DNA of 64,000 nt. Source: JAGVIE01 sp964520905. Its GTDB lineage: Bacteria > Bacteroidota > Ignavibacteria > UBA10030 > SZUA-254. The notes beneath the pieces are model-generated. The model saw only the letters and a list, made by a program, of their open reading frames with translations. It was not told the origin of the DNA and searched no databases. The position numbers were made by a program, and so were the translations under genes. Positions within the stretch are counted from its first letter, which is position 1, and every line of letters begins with the position of its first letter. The DNA is taken from assembly GCA_964520905.1 (NCBI GenBank), contig CAZFQL010000012.1:62001-126000 (forward strand), in the 5' to 3' direction. This document shows, in pieces, positions 1 to 8,701 of this stretch.

Positions 1-227
1 TTAATTTAGCTGAACCGGGCATCGTGACATTGAGAGTGTTCAATCTTCTTGGGCAGGAAGTCGCGACATTATTAGATCGTGAAGAAATGGAAGATGGTGA
101 ACAATCTATCGAATTCAATGCGAACAATCTCACATCCGGAATTTATTTTTACAAAATATTTGCACAAGGGGTCGGCGAAAGTAAAATGCAATTACAGGCG
201 ACGAAGCGGATGATGTTGGTGAAGTAG
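1..227 (+). CDS. C-terminal end of a T9SS-secreted protein (partial)
   Basis: The reading frame is open to the left edge (first full codon at base 3), so only the last ~75 residues are visible. They form a type IX secretion C-terminal sorting domain: a beta strand with LRVFNLLGQEVATLL, then LTSGIYFYKIFAQG, and a basic end KRMMLVK. In this family the domain directs export across the outer membrane and is usually removed on attachment. The catalytic or binding part lies outside the window, so no function can be given. It matches four other sorting domains in this window in length and motif order, with the ending slightly extended (QATKRMMLVK rather than KKMLLVR). Confidence 0.85.
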   Translation, partial: NLAEPGIVTLRVFNLLGQEVATLLDREEMEDGEQSIEFNANNLTSGIYFYKIFAQGVGESKMQLQATKRMMLVK

Positions 228-265
228 TATGTAAAAAGGTTTATTATTTGATCAAGCAGTATGTG

Positions 266-296
266 AAAACCCCGGATTAAATGCTCGGGGTTTTTT
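266..296. terminator. Bidirectional rho-independent terminator
   Basis: A 9-bp perfect stem (AAAACCCCG at 266-274 with CGGGGTTTT at 286-294) encloses an 11-nt loop. A T run follows on the plus strand and an A run precedes it, which reads as a T run on the minus strand. It lies between two convergent genes (ending at 227 and 320) and can end both transcripts. Confidence 0.8.
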
Positions 297-319
297 ATTT
301 AATACTTCACCGAGAGTAA

Positions 320-2593
320 TTATCTTTTATACCAAAAATTAGCTGAATACTTTGTTCTCGGAATAACATCCGTCATCTTACCCTCTATCTTTATCAGATA
401 AGCAAGTTTATCGAACACTACCTCGATATTCTCATTCACACTGTCGTTTCCGATGGTTGAAAATTTAACAGGTATTATATGAACCGTATCCGGGAATGAA
501 TACCAATAAATATCCTTATCTGATTTATTTGTACGAAATTGCCAAGGTGTATCGAAAGCATTCATCTCTTTGCCTGCGATTGAATAAGTGACAGAGACTG
601 TATAAGGTCGGGATTTAGTGCGAAGCGTTAATTCAATATCGTAGTGTGTTGTATCGTTGAATCTATGTTTTTGTTCCTGCCTCGATACCGATACCCATGA
701 TGTATCAAAACCGGTTTCGGGTTTTATCTCCATGGAAGTTATTCTTCCTACTATAAGCGAATCTCCGCGGGGATGCTCGATTCTTAAACCATTCAAGTAT
801 TCAGATCCATTGACAGTAACTGTTTTTACATCCGTACTCATGTTGTACTCTTGTTCGATATTAACATTGCGATACAAGAGAGAATTGTACCGCGGGATGG
901 AAAATAAATAGCAACTGAGACCGACGAAGACTGTGGTAAGTACGATGAATGTTGTTCGAGATCGCAGCTTCACGATAAACAGATTGAGCGGGATTGAATC
1001 TTTAATGACTGCAGTGATCGCAAAAAGAAAAGGAAGAATGTAAACGCTGAAAATAAGTATGACCCCGGCATTAAGAAATAATTTTATTAGATCCGGTATG
1101 TTGACGCTTGTGCTGACATTCAGGAAGACATCGCTCCACTCAGAGAATATCAACCGAATCATCCACAAGGGTGAGAGAGCAATAAGAATTAATTTCAGAA
1201 TCGGTTGTCGGACGAGTATTGCAAGACTTATTAATAACAGTGCAATCCCCGGTTCAACGACGAGTTTAAGATTGACAAACCAAAGTGTTACCAAGAAAGC
1301 CAGAAGGATTATTACCGCGCGTTTAAAATGCACGTAGGGACATTGAGATAGTTTCAGTTTCAAGCTAATGCGAAGAACTATCCAGCCGCCTATAGACATG
1401 GCAATGGCGGCAAGTAAATAATACCAGCCGATTTCGCCAATCCATGGAAAGCGATTACCCTTGATCCATCCGACCAAGTCAGAAGAGAACCATCCGCAAG
1501 TCACGATGATTATTGAAAAGAGAAACATTTTAATTCCCGACCACCGGATTCTTGTGGGTGAGTCTACAGGTTCGCGCCGTTTCCTGACCGATATGAAAGC
1601 AAGAACAGTCATGATCGCAACGAATGAAATGAAGACTAATAGACCCCACATCGGAATAAAAACCGGTATCCCCCAAAGAAGATAGAGCCAGTATATGTCG
1701 AGATCGCGCGACGGAATTCCCCCATCAAACCGCTCAATCAGCTTTACTATTATATCTCCCGAACGTTTTAATCCCGCCTGCTCAAAATTTTCAAAATTAT
1801 CACGCGGCGTATGAATCGGTTTTGACACGTCGGATATGAATGCGATAGCGGGAATTCCTTTTTGAAGGAACGGTTCATGATCGGATCCCGGTCCGGCAGT
1901 CAGCGAATAATTAAGTGAGTTGAAATGTGTAGAGTATCGAAGATGTTTATATCCAAGGTTATTGTATTCTTCAACTGCGGCTCTCACTAACCATTTCGGT
2001 GAGCTTGAACTTTTGTGAGCATCGGGAACTATATCGAGAATACCCAGACCGTTTGCCATATCGATCTGCATCATCATCACCATACTGTCGATATCGGGAA
2101 AATTTGATACGAAATGCTTCGAGCCGATAAGCCCCTGCTCCTCGCCGCCGAAACAACAGAATACAATTGTTGATTGCATCTCTCTTTTTCCAAATACATG
2201 TGCGGCTTCGATCACGACTGCGCTGCCCGAACCGTCATCGTCTGCACCGGGAATCTCCGGCTCTGCTGAATCGATATGCCCGCCGATAACGATGGTGCGC
2301 TTTGTCATTCCGCGTTTAATCCCGACTGCAACCCCGCTGTTCGTATTGCCGCGAGAAAAACGGTCGATCTTCATGATATAAGCAGTATCGCATCCATACT
2401 CTTTGTATTTTTCGATTGCATAGTTCAACGCTTGCCATTCTGCCGGCGAGCCCATGGTGCGCGGACCAATATCGACACTCAGGTATCTTAAAATCTGCGT
2501 TGCATTCTCTTGAGAAAATTCGGTTTGTGTTTGGAGGGAATCGTAAGTCGGGAAGATGAGGGAGATCGGAAGAATGAATCTCGACAGTCTCAT
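320..2593 (-). CDS. M28-family zinc aminopeptidase with polytopic membrane C-terminus
   Basis: This encodes about 757 residues. The N-terminal half is an M28 peptidase domain: GGHIDSAEPEIPG supplies the first His and Asp, ADDDGSG the bridging Asp, GGEEQG the catalytic Glu pair, and DHEPFLQKG the last His. An N-terminal hydrophobic segment (FILPISLIF) can act as signal or anchor. From about residue 320 to 610 there are roughly eight hydrophobic helices, followed by a ~150-residue soluble tail. This layout resembles the eukaryotic ER metallopeptidase ERMP1/Fxna. I chose the ATG at 2593 because it overlaps the upstream hydrolase stop by 4 nt (ATGA); a longer open frame to 2656 would overlap that gene by 67 nt. 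The substrate is unknown. Confidence 0.85.
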   Translation of the reverse strand: MRLSRFILPISLIFPTYDSLQTQTEFSQENATQILRYLSVDIGPRTMGSPAEWQALNYAIEKYKEYGCDTAYIMKIDRFSRGNTNSGVAVGIKRGMTKRTIVIGGHIDSAEPEIPGADDDGSGSAVVIEAAHVFGKREMQSTIVFCCFGGEEQGLIGSKHFVSNFPDIDSMVMMMQIDMANGLGILDIVPDAHKSSSSPKWLVRAAVEEYNNLGYKHLRYSTHFNSLNYSLTAGPGSDHEPFLQKGIPAIAFISDVSKPIHTPRDNFENFEQAGLKRSGDIIVKLIERFDGGIPSRDLDIYWLYLLWGIPVFIPMWGLLVFISFVAIMTVLAFISVRKRREPVDSPTRIRWSGIKMFLFSIIIVTCGWFSSDLVGWIKGNRFPWIGEIGWYYLLAAIAMSIGGWIVLRISLKLKLSQCPYVHFKRAVIILLAFLVTLWFVNLKLVVEPGIALLLISLAILVRQPILKLILIALSPLWMIRLIFSEWSDVFLNVSTSVNIPDLIKLFLNAGVILIFSVYILPFLFAITAVIKDSIPLNLFIVKLRSRTTFIVLTTVFVGLSCYLFSIPRYNSLLYRNVNIEQEYNMSTDVKTVTVNGSEYLNGLRIEHPRGDSLIVGRITSMEIKPETGFDTSWVSVSRQEQKHRFNDTTHYDIELTLRTKSRPYTVSVTYSIAGKEMNAFDTPWQFRTNKSDKDIYWYSFPDTVHIIPVKFSTIGNDSVNENIEVVFDKLAYLIKIEGKMTDVIPRTKYSANFWYKR

Positions 2594-3498
2594 GTTAGAT
2601 ATTTCCCGAAGAATTCTAATAATTTTTGCCCGTATTTTTTTCCTGCTATATCCCACGTGTTGTTGTGTGCCGCTCCATGGATGGGGAAAATCTCTTTTGG
2701 CTGGTTCGCTTTCTCAAAAAGCATGAGTGAGTATTGATGCTTGATGAGATGGTCGTCTGTGCCGTAGACGATTAGTATCGGGATCCGAATTGTCTGCACG
2801 GCTTCGAGCGGTGAGACTTCACGTGCTTTAAATTTTGCCCGAAGTTCTGCGTGGACGATCACGAGATTCCTGAGATAATGGAACGGCAGCTTGATCATCC
2901 GTTTCTGATAATCGTCGAAGATAGTGCGGAGCGTGGCAAAGGAACTTTCGGAAACGACTGCAATAATTCGTTTATCTATTGCGGCGGCTTGAATTGCGAC
3001 TGCCGCACCCATCGATGTTCCAAACAAACCGATTTTGCCAAGCTCGATATCTTTTCTTGCCGAAAGGTAATCGATTACACGCGAGACATCGTGTTTTTCA
3101 TAGAAACCATAAGTACAATACTCGCCGCCGCTTTTGCCGTGCCGGCGTGAATCATAGAGAAAGACGTTGAAATGATTGTCATGCATCAGCTTGGCGAATC
3201 GTATTCCATCTATTTTACAATCGGCAACGCCGTGGAGATAAATGATTGTCCCTTTGACAGGTGCCGCGGCTTTGATGAGCCACCCGTCAAGTTTAGTATT
3301 ATCAGTAGTAGAAACGACGATCTCCTCGCACAGTAAATCTGCTTCCGAAGGAATAGTCGGCAGACCGAGTTTACGGTAGAACTCGGCGTTTCTTCTTCTC
3401 GGTTGCAGAAGAATAGTCGGACCGACGACAAAAAGAATAATTGTCGCCGATACTAAAAATGTAAATAACGCTATTGCCAGCGCTATGAATAAAACCAT
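2590..3498 (-). CDS. Alpha/beta hydrolase, membrane-anchored
   Basis: This is a 302-residue protein with one N-terminal membrane segment (residues ~3-27) followed by an alpha/beta-hydrolase domain. Visible features are the oxyanion strand YLHGVADC, the nucleophile elbow GTSMGAAV (GxSxG), the acid in YGTDDHLI and the His in HGAAHNNTW, so the catalytic triad is complete. It resembles the BAAT/serine-aminopeptidase-like (S33) bacterial hydrolases. The exact substrate cannot be told. It is the first gene of a two-gene minus-strand operon with the M28 peptidase (4-nt overlap), suggesting a shared role in peptide or ester turnover at the envelope. Confidence 0.8.
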   Translation of the reverse strand: MVLFIALAIALFTFLVSATIILFVVGPTILLQPRRRNAEFYRKLGLPTIPSEADLLCEEIVVSTTDNTKLDGWLIKAAAPVKGTIIYLHGVADCKIDGIRFAKLMHDNHFNVFLYDSRRHGKSGGEYCTYGFYEKHDVSRVIDYLSARKDIELGKIGLFGTSMGAAVAIQAAAIDKRIIAVVSESSFATLRTIFDDYQKRMIKLPFHYLRNLVIVHAELRAKFKAREVSPLEAVQTIRIPILIVYGTDDHLIKHQYSLMLFEKANQPKEIFPIHGAAHNNTWDIAGKKYGQKLLEFFGKYLT

Positions 3499-3561
3499 GC
3501 TTTACCTTTATGTTTGCGAGGGTTCATTGCCATTACACATACCATGTGAAAAGAATAATTT

Positions 3562-3635
3562 GTCACTCTGAGCGCAGCGAAGAGTCTCAAAATTCAATCA
3601 GATTCTTCTCCCGCCTTCGGCGGGATCAGAATGAC
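3562..3635. repeat. REP/MITE-like palindromic element with TTC-loop hairpin
   Basis: The 74-bp element is bounded by imperfect inverted ends GTCACTCTGA (3562-3571) and TCAGAATGAC (3626-3635). It contains a 7-bp hairpin TCCCGCC-TTC-GGCGGGA at 3609-3625. This arrangement is typical of small dispersed intergenic repeats. The hairpin is almost the same as the 17-nt apex of the long CRISPR repeats at 13782-14040. The rest of the 413-bp gap between the hydrolase and cas3 holds a candidate promoter, two palindromes and a possible 21-codon ORF, described separately. Confidence 0.6.
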
Positions 3636-3750
3636 ATGTTGACATTTTATGTTTTTACACAGTCTGACTGCAACTTCACAAATATATGAAGCGATTGTTT
3701 GGAATGCAAGATATATCAGAGGAGATATTCTATAAGCACAATAATTTTGT

Positions 3751-3779
3751 TTGACAACTTGAGGGGAAATTTGTAAATT
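3751..3779 (+). promoter_or_regulatory. Candidate promoter of the cas operon
   Basis: TTGACA (3751-3756), 17 bp, TAAATT (3774-3779). Predicted transcription start is near 3786, giving a ~125-nt 5' leader before cas3. No other equally good match was seen in the gap. Confidence 0.55.
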
Positions 3780-3820
3780 GCACCTCAATGAAAAAATATC
3801 CTGGGTCAGGGCGAGCACTT

Positions 3821-3842
3821 ATGGCGAAGCCATCACTTCGTG
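3821..3842. promoter_or_regulatory. Two adjacent palindromes in the cas3 leader
   Basis: ATGGCGAAGCCAT (3821-3833, 5-bp arms around GAA) is directly followed by CACTTCGTG (3834-3842, 3-bp arms around TTC). They lie downstream of the candidate promoter and upstream of cas3, where an operator or mRNA hairpin would act. No regulator gene is adjacent, so the role is inferred from position only. Confidence 0.3.
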
Positions 3843-3886
3843 ACAAAATAGATATAAAACAGAGCAACTGTCTTTTAGTGGATTAA
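3821..3886 (+). other. Possible 21-codon leader ORF upstream of cas3
   Basis: An ATG at 3821 opens 21 codons (MAKPSLRDKI..., ending LLVD) before TAA at 3884-3886, 25 nt before cas3. No good ribosome site precedes it. It could be a leader peptide, the remnant of an older gene start, or chance. It overlaps the palindromes at 3821-3842. Confidence 0.2.
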
Positions 3887-3911
3887 ACTTTCATTCTCAA
3901 TGGGATAAAAG

Positions 3912-6104
3912 ATGTTTTTTGCGCATTCTGAAAATACGGCAGGGACGAAACATAATTTAAAAAATCACCTTGAAAGAACTGCGGATCTATGTCGATTATT
4001 TGCACCATCGGCAGAGCTTGAGCAGTTGTTCTATCTTGCGGGATTGCTGCACGATGCTGGTAAATTTCAGGATGGGTTTCAGAGTTACTTAGCTACGGGG
4101 AAACCAAAAACGCCACATGCAGGCATTGGGGCATTTCTTTCTCGAACAATTGCCAAACAATTCATTCCACTGCCTTTCGCAATAAAAGGACATCACGCGG
4201 GAATGCCGGATAAAGAGGAACTTGTCTCCGCATTTGAAATACTTGAAGACGATACAAATAATATCCAAGAAATGAAAAGACGTTTCTATGAAAGCTTTCC
4301 TGAAGCAGAAACATCTTTCGGCGAAATAAAGGACATCCTTGTTAAGGATAAGTTACAGGTCGAGTGCGCAACACGATTTTTATTCAGTGCACTGACGGAT
4401 GCGGATTGGTTGGATACCGAACACCATTTCAATCTGGAAAAGACAAACGCACGAATAAGCTCTACGCTTGATTGTGACGTTCTCATTGCCGCTCTCGAAA
4501 AGAAGTTTACGGAACTACAAAAGAAACTCGTAGAAGGACATTCGACGGAGATTATTAATTCACTTCGCACAAAAGCGCGCAACGAAGCCGCAACACACTT
4601 TGCGGAACCTCCGGGATTTTTTTCACTTCAACTTCCAACAGGTCTCGGAAAAACGCTTACTTCAATGTATTGGGCGTTACTCCATGCACGAGAAAACAAA
4701 TTGAAACGGATCATCATCGTTCTTCCCTATATAAACATCATAGACCAGACAGCATCGATTCTGAAAGATATATTCGGCGAAGAAGTTGTGCTAGAACATC
4801 ATTCCGGAGTTATCGAGGATGACGAGGAATATTCAAACGAGACATTTAAGAAGGGACAGGTATCAACGAAACAACTTGCGTGCGAGAACTGGCAAGCACC
4901 AATTATTGTAACGACCGCCGTGCAATTCTTTGAATCCCTCTTCAGCAATCGACCGTTCAAATGTAGGAAGAACCACAGCATCGCCGACTCCATAGTGATT
5001 TTCGATGAAATACAAACACTTCCGAAGCAGCTTGCGGAGCCAACGATTGTTATGCTAAAGAATGTAGCATCTATAGCAAGAACTACGTTTTTATTCTGCA
5101 CCGCTACAATGCCTGCATTCGGGAAGCGCGATACGTTCGACGGAATCGACTCGGACACCCCTCTCATTAGAAACCCAAAGAAATACTTCGATGCAACAAA
5201 AAGGGTGGACTACAAGCTACTAAAGAAATTACAACCTGTCACGTTGGATGTAGTGAGTCAGAAATTACTGAAAGAGACAAAATCATACTTGGTTGTTGTA
5301 AACACAAAACAAGTTGCCAAGGAAATTTACAGAAGATTGAAAGAAGAAAATACGCATGAGCAATACTATCACCTTTCTACTGCAATGTGTCCGCATCATC
5401 GGAAGAAAAGAATCAACGATATTGTGGCGGCTCTTAAGTCCGAGAAAAGACAGCGAATCGTAGTTGTTTCAACACAACTCGTTGAAGCAGGCGTGGATTT
5501 CGATTTCCCTTGCGTCTACCGTGCAATCGCGCCGCTTGACGCAGTGATACAAGCAGCGGGTCGATGCAATCGGAATGGCAGGATGAAAAAAGGAAAAGTA
5601 GTTTTGTTTGATCTTGTTGACCACCGAATGCCGGATGCCACTTATCGTGCATGTGCGGCTTTTGCTAAGGGAATAATACAGGATGATCCTGAAGTTCTTC
5701 ACAGTGAGAAATCATTCGAACGATACTACGAGCAAGTGATTGAGCTTTTTGTCGATCCGGATAGATTCAAAATTACAGAAGAAAGAAAGAGATTTAATTT
5801 CAAGACCGTTAACAGCCAGTATCAAATTATTGAGAGGGGAAGAACAGTACCGCTTCTCATTACGAATTATTCTTCTGAGAGCAAAGCGTTGTCGGAAGAG
5901 GTTCTTGAATTCTTTGCTTGGAAAGGTTTCATTGTGAAAGAACAATACAGAAAGCTTCAACAATACAGCGTACAAGTGTACCACAATTTTCTGCATGAAT
6001 ATAGCAGCCAGATTGAAACGCATGAAAGCGGATTGCGAATCTGGCATGGTGGATATAACGAAGATTTTGGACTTGCACCAGAAGATATTGAAACTGTTTT
6101 TTAA
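3912..6104 (+). CDS. cas3: Type I-C CRISPR helicase-nuclease Cas3
   Basis: The 730-residue protein carries both Cas3 activities. The N-terminal HD nuclease has His19, the HD pair in LLHDAGK (residues 46-51) and GHHAGM further on. The SF2 helicase follows: Walker A PTGLGKT near residue 241, Walker B IFDEIQ near 362, the SATM-equivalent CTATMP, and motif VI QAAGRCNRNG near 546. Cas3 is recruited by target-bound Cascade, then unwinds and degrades DNA. It is the first gene of the cas operon. Cas5c follows 15 nt downstream, preceded by an AAAGGAGA ribosome site. Length and motif order are normal, with no sign of damage. Confidence 0.96.
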   Translation: MFFAHSENTAGTKHNLKNHLERTADLCRLFAPSAELEQLFYLAGLLHDAGKFQDGFQSYLATGKPKTPHAGIGAFLSRTIAKQFIPLPFAIKGHHAGMPDKEELVSAFEILEDDTNNIQEMKRRFYESFPEAETSFGEIKDILVKDKLQVECATRFLFSALTDADWLDTEHHFNLEKTNARISSTLDCDVLIAALEKKFTELQKKLVEGHSTEIINSLRTKARNEAATHFAEPPGFFSLQLPTGLGKTLTSMYWALLHARENKLKRIIIVLPYINIIDQTASILKDIFGEEVVLEHHSGVIEDDEEYSNETFKKGQVSTKQLACENWQAPIIVTTAVQFFESLFSNRPFKCRKNHSIADSIVIFDEIQTLPKQLAEPTIVMLKNVASIARTTFLFCTATMPAFGKRDTFDGIDSDTPLIRNPKKYFDATKRVDYKLLKKLQPVTLDVVSQKLLKETKSYLVVVNTKQVAKEIYRRLKEENTHEQYYHLSTAMCPHHRKKRINDIVAALKSEKRQRIVVVSTQLVEAGVDFDFPCVYRAIAPLDAVIQAAGRCNRNGRMKKGKVVLFDLVDHRMPDATYRACAAFAKGIIQDDPEVLHSEKSFERYYEQVIELFVDPDRFKITEERKRFNFKTVNSQYQIIERGRTVPLLITNYSSESKALSEEVLEFFAWKGFIVKEQYRKLQQYSVQVYHNFLHEYSSQIETHESGLRIWHGGYNEDFGLAPEDIETVF

Positions 6105-6119
6105 TAGAAAGGAGAAACC

Positions 6120-6833
6120 ATGAATGACAATGTAGTTCGGGTAAAAGTAACGGGTGAGTTTGCCTGCTTCACCCGCCCTGACCTTAAGGTTGAACGAATG
6201 ACCTATCCCTGCATGACTCCCTCGGCGGCGCGGGGGGTATTGGATTGCATTCTCTGGAAACCAGAGTTCGTGTGGCATGTTCATAGGATCAGCGTTCTTG
6301 AGCAAGTGAAATTCCATTCGGTAAAGCGCAACGAGATCAATGCCAGACAGGGAAAGACACCGATAATCATCGAAGAAAATCGTACTCAACGTAACAGCAT
6401 CGTGCTAAAAGATGTTGGATACATCATCGAAGCATCGGTCTTCCAAACCGTGCCTGATGTAAAGAATTCGCCAAAGAAATACGTTGAGATGTTCAACCGG
6501 AGAGTACGCAAGGGACAATGCTGGCGACGTCCATTCTTAGGGACGCGCGAGTTTGCAGCAGAGTTTTTACCTGTGTCAGAAAATGACAAGCCGATACAAG
6601 AAGAAATTCCTATCGGTAGTATGTTCCTTGATATGTGGTATGACGAGAACGGTGTACCAATTCCAAAATTCTTTTATGATGTTGCCGTTAGGAATGGTGT
6701 GTTGGATTGCAGTGAGGCATACCAACAAATACTTACAAGCAAACACATTCAAGGTGAGATAGCAACGTACCCAAGGCAACTGATTCATGAATTTAATCTT
6801 GCCGAGGAATCTACGGAAAAGGAGGCGTTATGA
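6120..6833 (+). CDS. cas5: Type I-C Cascade subunit and crRNA endonuclease Cas5c
   Basis: The protein has 237 residues. It begins with the RAMP strand VRVKVTGEFACFTRPDLKVER and has the I-C-specific TPSAARGVLDCILWKP segment. In subtype I-C there is no Cas6; Cas5c (Cas5d) itself cuts the pre-crRNA at the 3' base of the repeat hairpin and stays on the 5' handle. Its substrate here is unusual because the array carries two hairpin forms (see the CRISPR entry). The stop overlaps the cas8c start by 4 nt (ATGA), so translation is probably coupled. Confidence 0.95.
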   Translation: MNDNVVRVKVTGEFACFTRPDLKVERMTYPCMTPSAARGVLDCILWKPEFVWHVHRISVLEQVKFHSVKRNEINARQGKTPIIIEENRTQRNSIVLKDVGYIIEASVFQTVPDVKNSPKKYVEMFNRRVRKGQCWRRPFLGTREFAAEFLPVSENDKPIQEEIPIGSMFLDMWYDENGVPIPKFFYDVAVRNGVLDCSEAYQQILTSKHIQGEIATYPRQLIHEFNLAEESTEKEAL

Positions 6834-8605
6834 TTCAAGAACTCGTTCTTTTATCTGAGAGGATTAGGAAGGATGAAATAGACAAGAGCCTCGTTCATGA
6901 CGCTCTATGTAAAGAAAGACTTGATGCGTACATATATATAACAAAAATAGGGAAGTTTAACGGCATCATTCCAACAGAAAAAGGCATGACGGTCGTTGAA
7001 GATCTCGTAAGGACAGAAAACGCCGGTAGGACAAGTAATGTCCTAGCGCGTCTAGTTGTAGATAACGCTAAGTATGTATTGGGATTCCCTGAAACCAAGA
7101 GGACAAAAGAATGTCTTGAAGCATATCAAACAAAACTGAGAGACTATCAGAAAGTTGCAGGCATTAAATCACTTCTCGCCTTTTATGAAAATAAAAAGGA
7201 ATTAAAAGCAGCACGTAAAGACTTTCAATCCAAAATAAATACGAAAGAACTAAAAGAAGGTACAAACTTCGGTGTCGTAATCCAGACCAAGGGACACAGA
7301 GATATTATTCTTCACAAAGACAAATCACTATACGAAGCAATAAAACAGAAGTATGATGAGAAGGAGAAGGCACTCATAGGAGCCAATAAAGAAAAATGTT
7401 CATGTTGCGGGTCATCAGAATACCGAGTACGAGATATTTCAACTCATGGAACTATACGAAGCGTCCCAAATCCTAATACAACAGGTAATTACCTTGTTTC
7501 CTTTGAAGGCGATGTTTTTTCGTCATATGGTCTTGAGGGAAATGATAACTCTCTTATATGTACACATTGTGCGAAAGCATATGTTGATGCTTTGAATTGG
7601 CTTCTTTCCAATGGTGTGTTAAGAAAGAACAAAAATGGGAAGGAATACTTTGATTACAGGAATCGCAAGAATATCTCTAGTGACACCGCAGTTGTCTTTT
7701 GGTTACGCGATGCAATAATAAGTCAAGAGCTTGATTGTCTTGACAAACCTGATGAAGGTAAAATTCGAGAGATGATAAAATCCATTCAAACCGGTCGAGC
7801 AGTGCTTGTAGAGAAAGCGAAGAAAGAAAAGATCGACAAGTTTTATGCAGTCACATTGAGCGGTGCAGCAGCACGTATTGCCGTGCGCGACTGGATTGAG
7901 ACAAATCTCCCCAATCTACGAACCAATATTGTAAAATGGTTTGAGAGCATCTCGATAGGAGAATACAACAAGGATGATAAAAAAATCGTTACGCAGTTTT
8001 CCCGTTTCTATGCCCTCGTCTCAAGTGTTAAGAGCAAAGGCGGAAAAGATTCACAACACGGAAGGATTGGTGCGGTACTTTGGAAATGCGCAGTGCTTGG
8101 CACTGCACCGCCGCTTTGGCTGCTCAGCGCTGTATTAAACCGTCTCAGGGCAGAACAAGGGAATACAACTTCTGAACGAATAGCATTATTGAAACTTTAT
8201 TTAGATAGAAGAACAAACAACAAAGGAGAAAAAATATTTATGGCAACACTGGATGAATCAAACAAAAGCATTGCCTACACTTGCGGACGCTTATTTGCCG
8301 TCTTGGAGTCCATCCAATACCACGCATCGGGCGGCAACCTCAACGCAGGCATACGAGAACGGTTTTTCTCGTCTGCTTCAACCACGCCTTCAACGGCATT
8401 TGGAAGGTTAATGAAACTCTCACAGCATCATTTATCGAAGATACGCGGAGAGAAACCGGGACTTGCTGTCAATCTTGATAAACAACTGCAAGAACTGATG
8501 TGCAATGTTGAAGGTTCACGCTTTCCTGTTACATTTTCGTTGGAAGATCAGGCAAGTTTCGCAATAGGTTATTATCATCAACGACAGCACGATTTTGCAA
8601 AGTAA
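6830..8605 (+). CDS. cas8c: Type I-C Cascade large subunit Cas8c (Csd1)
   Basis: The protein has 591 residues and belongs to the Csd1/Cas8c family, which recognises the PAM and in this subtype also yields a small-subunit product from an internal start. A zinc-ribbon-like set of cysteines is visible: CSCCGSS near residue 187 and CTHC near 243. The C-terminal part (from ~residue 440) is rich in helices (AYTCGRLFAVLESIQYHA..., FGRLMKLSQHHL), as expected for the region that makes the small subunit. It lies between cas5c and cas7c in standard I-C order. A REP pair follows 7 nt after its stop. Confidence 0.94.
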   Translation: MIQELVLLSERIRKDEIDKSLVHDALCKERLDAYIYITKIGKFNGIIPTEKGMTVVEDLVRTENAGRTSNVLARLVVDNAKYVLGFPETKRTKECLEAYQTKLRDYQKVAGIKSLLAFYENKKELKAARKDFQSKINTKELKEGTNFGVVIQTKGHRDIILHKDKSLYEAIKQKYDEKEKALIGANKEKCSCCGSSEYRVRDISTHGTIRSVPNPNTTGNYLVSFEGDVFSSYGLEGNDNSLICTHCAKAYVDALNWLLSNGVLRKNKNGKEYFDYRNRKNISSDTAVVFWLRDAIISQELDCLDKPDEGKIREMIKSIQTGRAVLVEKAKKEKIDKFYAVTLSGAAARIAVRDWIETNLPNLRTNIVKWFESISIGEYNKDDKKIVTQFSRFYALVSSVKSKGGKDSQHGRIGAVLWKCAVLGTAPPLWLLSAVLNRLRAEQGNTTSERIALLKLYLDRRTNNKGEKIFMATLDESNKSIAYTCGRLFAVLESIQYHASGGNLNAGIRERFFSSASTTPSTAFGRLMKLSQHHLSKIRGEKPGLAVNLDKQLQELMCNVEGSRFPVTFSLEDQASFAIGYYHQRQHDFAK

Positions 8606-8612
8606 CCAATGG

Positions 8613-8673
8613 GTAGGACATTCATTCTTGAATGTCCATGCAAAAAAAAGACAGACAGGAATGTCTATCCTAC
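8613..8673. repeat. REP pair (BIME-like) between cas8c and cas7c
   Basis: On the plus strand GTAG is followed by a 9-bp hairpin GGACATTCA-TTCT-TGAATGTCC (8613-8637). After a short A-rich spacer, an inverted copy at 8650-8673 reads, on the minus strand, GTAG plus a hairpin AGACA-TTCC-TGTCT. A GTAG tetranucleotide just 5' of a hairpin is the signature bound by RAYT transposases. The element lies in the 96-nt cas8c-cas7c gap. An upstream ATG at 8609 in frame with cas7c would be translated through it but is not the likely start. Confidence 0.7.
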
Positions 8674-8701
8674 AAACAATATTATTAAAGGAGAGCTTAC
8701 A

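Noticed and set aside
5712..6389. A 225-codon open frame on the minus strand across the cas3-cas5c junction
   Set aside because: It runs antisense to two well-supported cas genes, has no recognised motif and no ribosome site; it is a shadow frame.
8609..8701. Upstream ATG that would extend Cas7c by 31 residues
   Set aside because: The extra residues are encoded by the REP pair, and ATG 8702 has a strong ribosome site and the conserved N-terminus.
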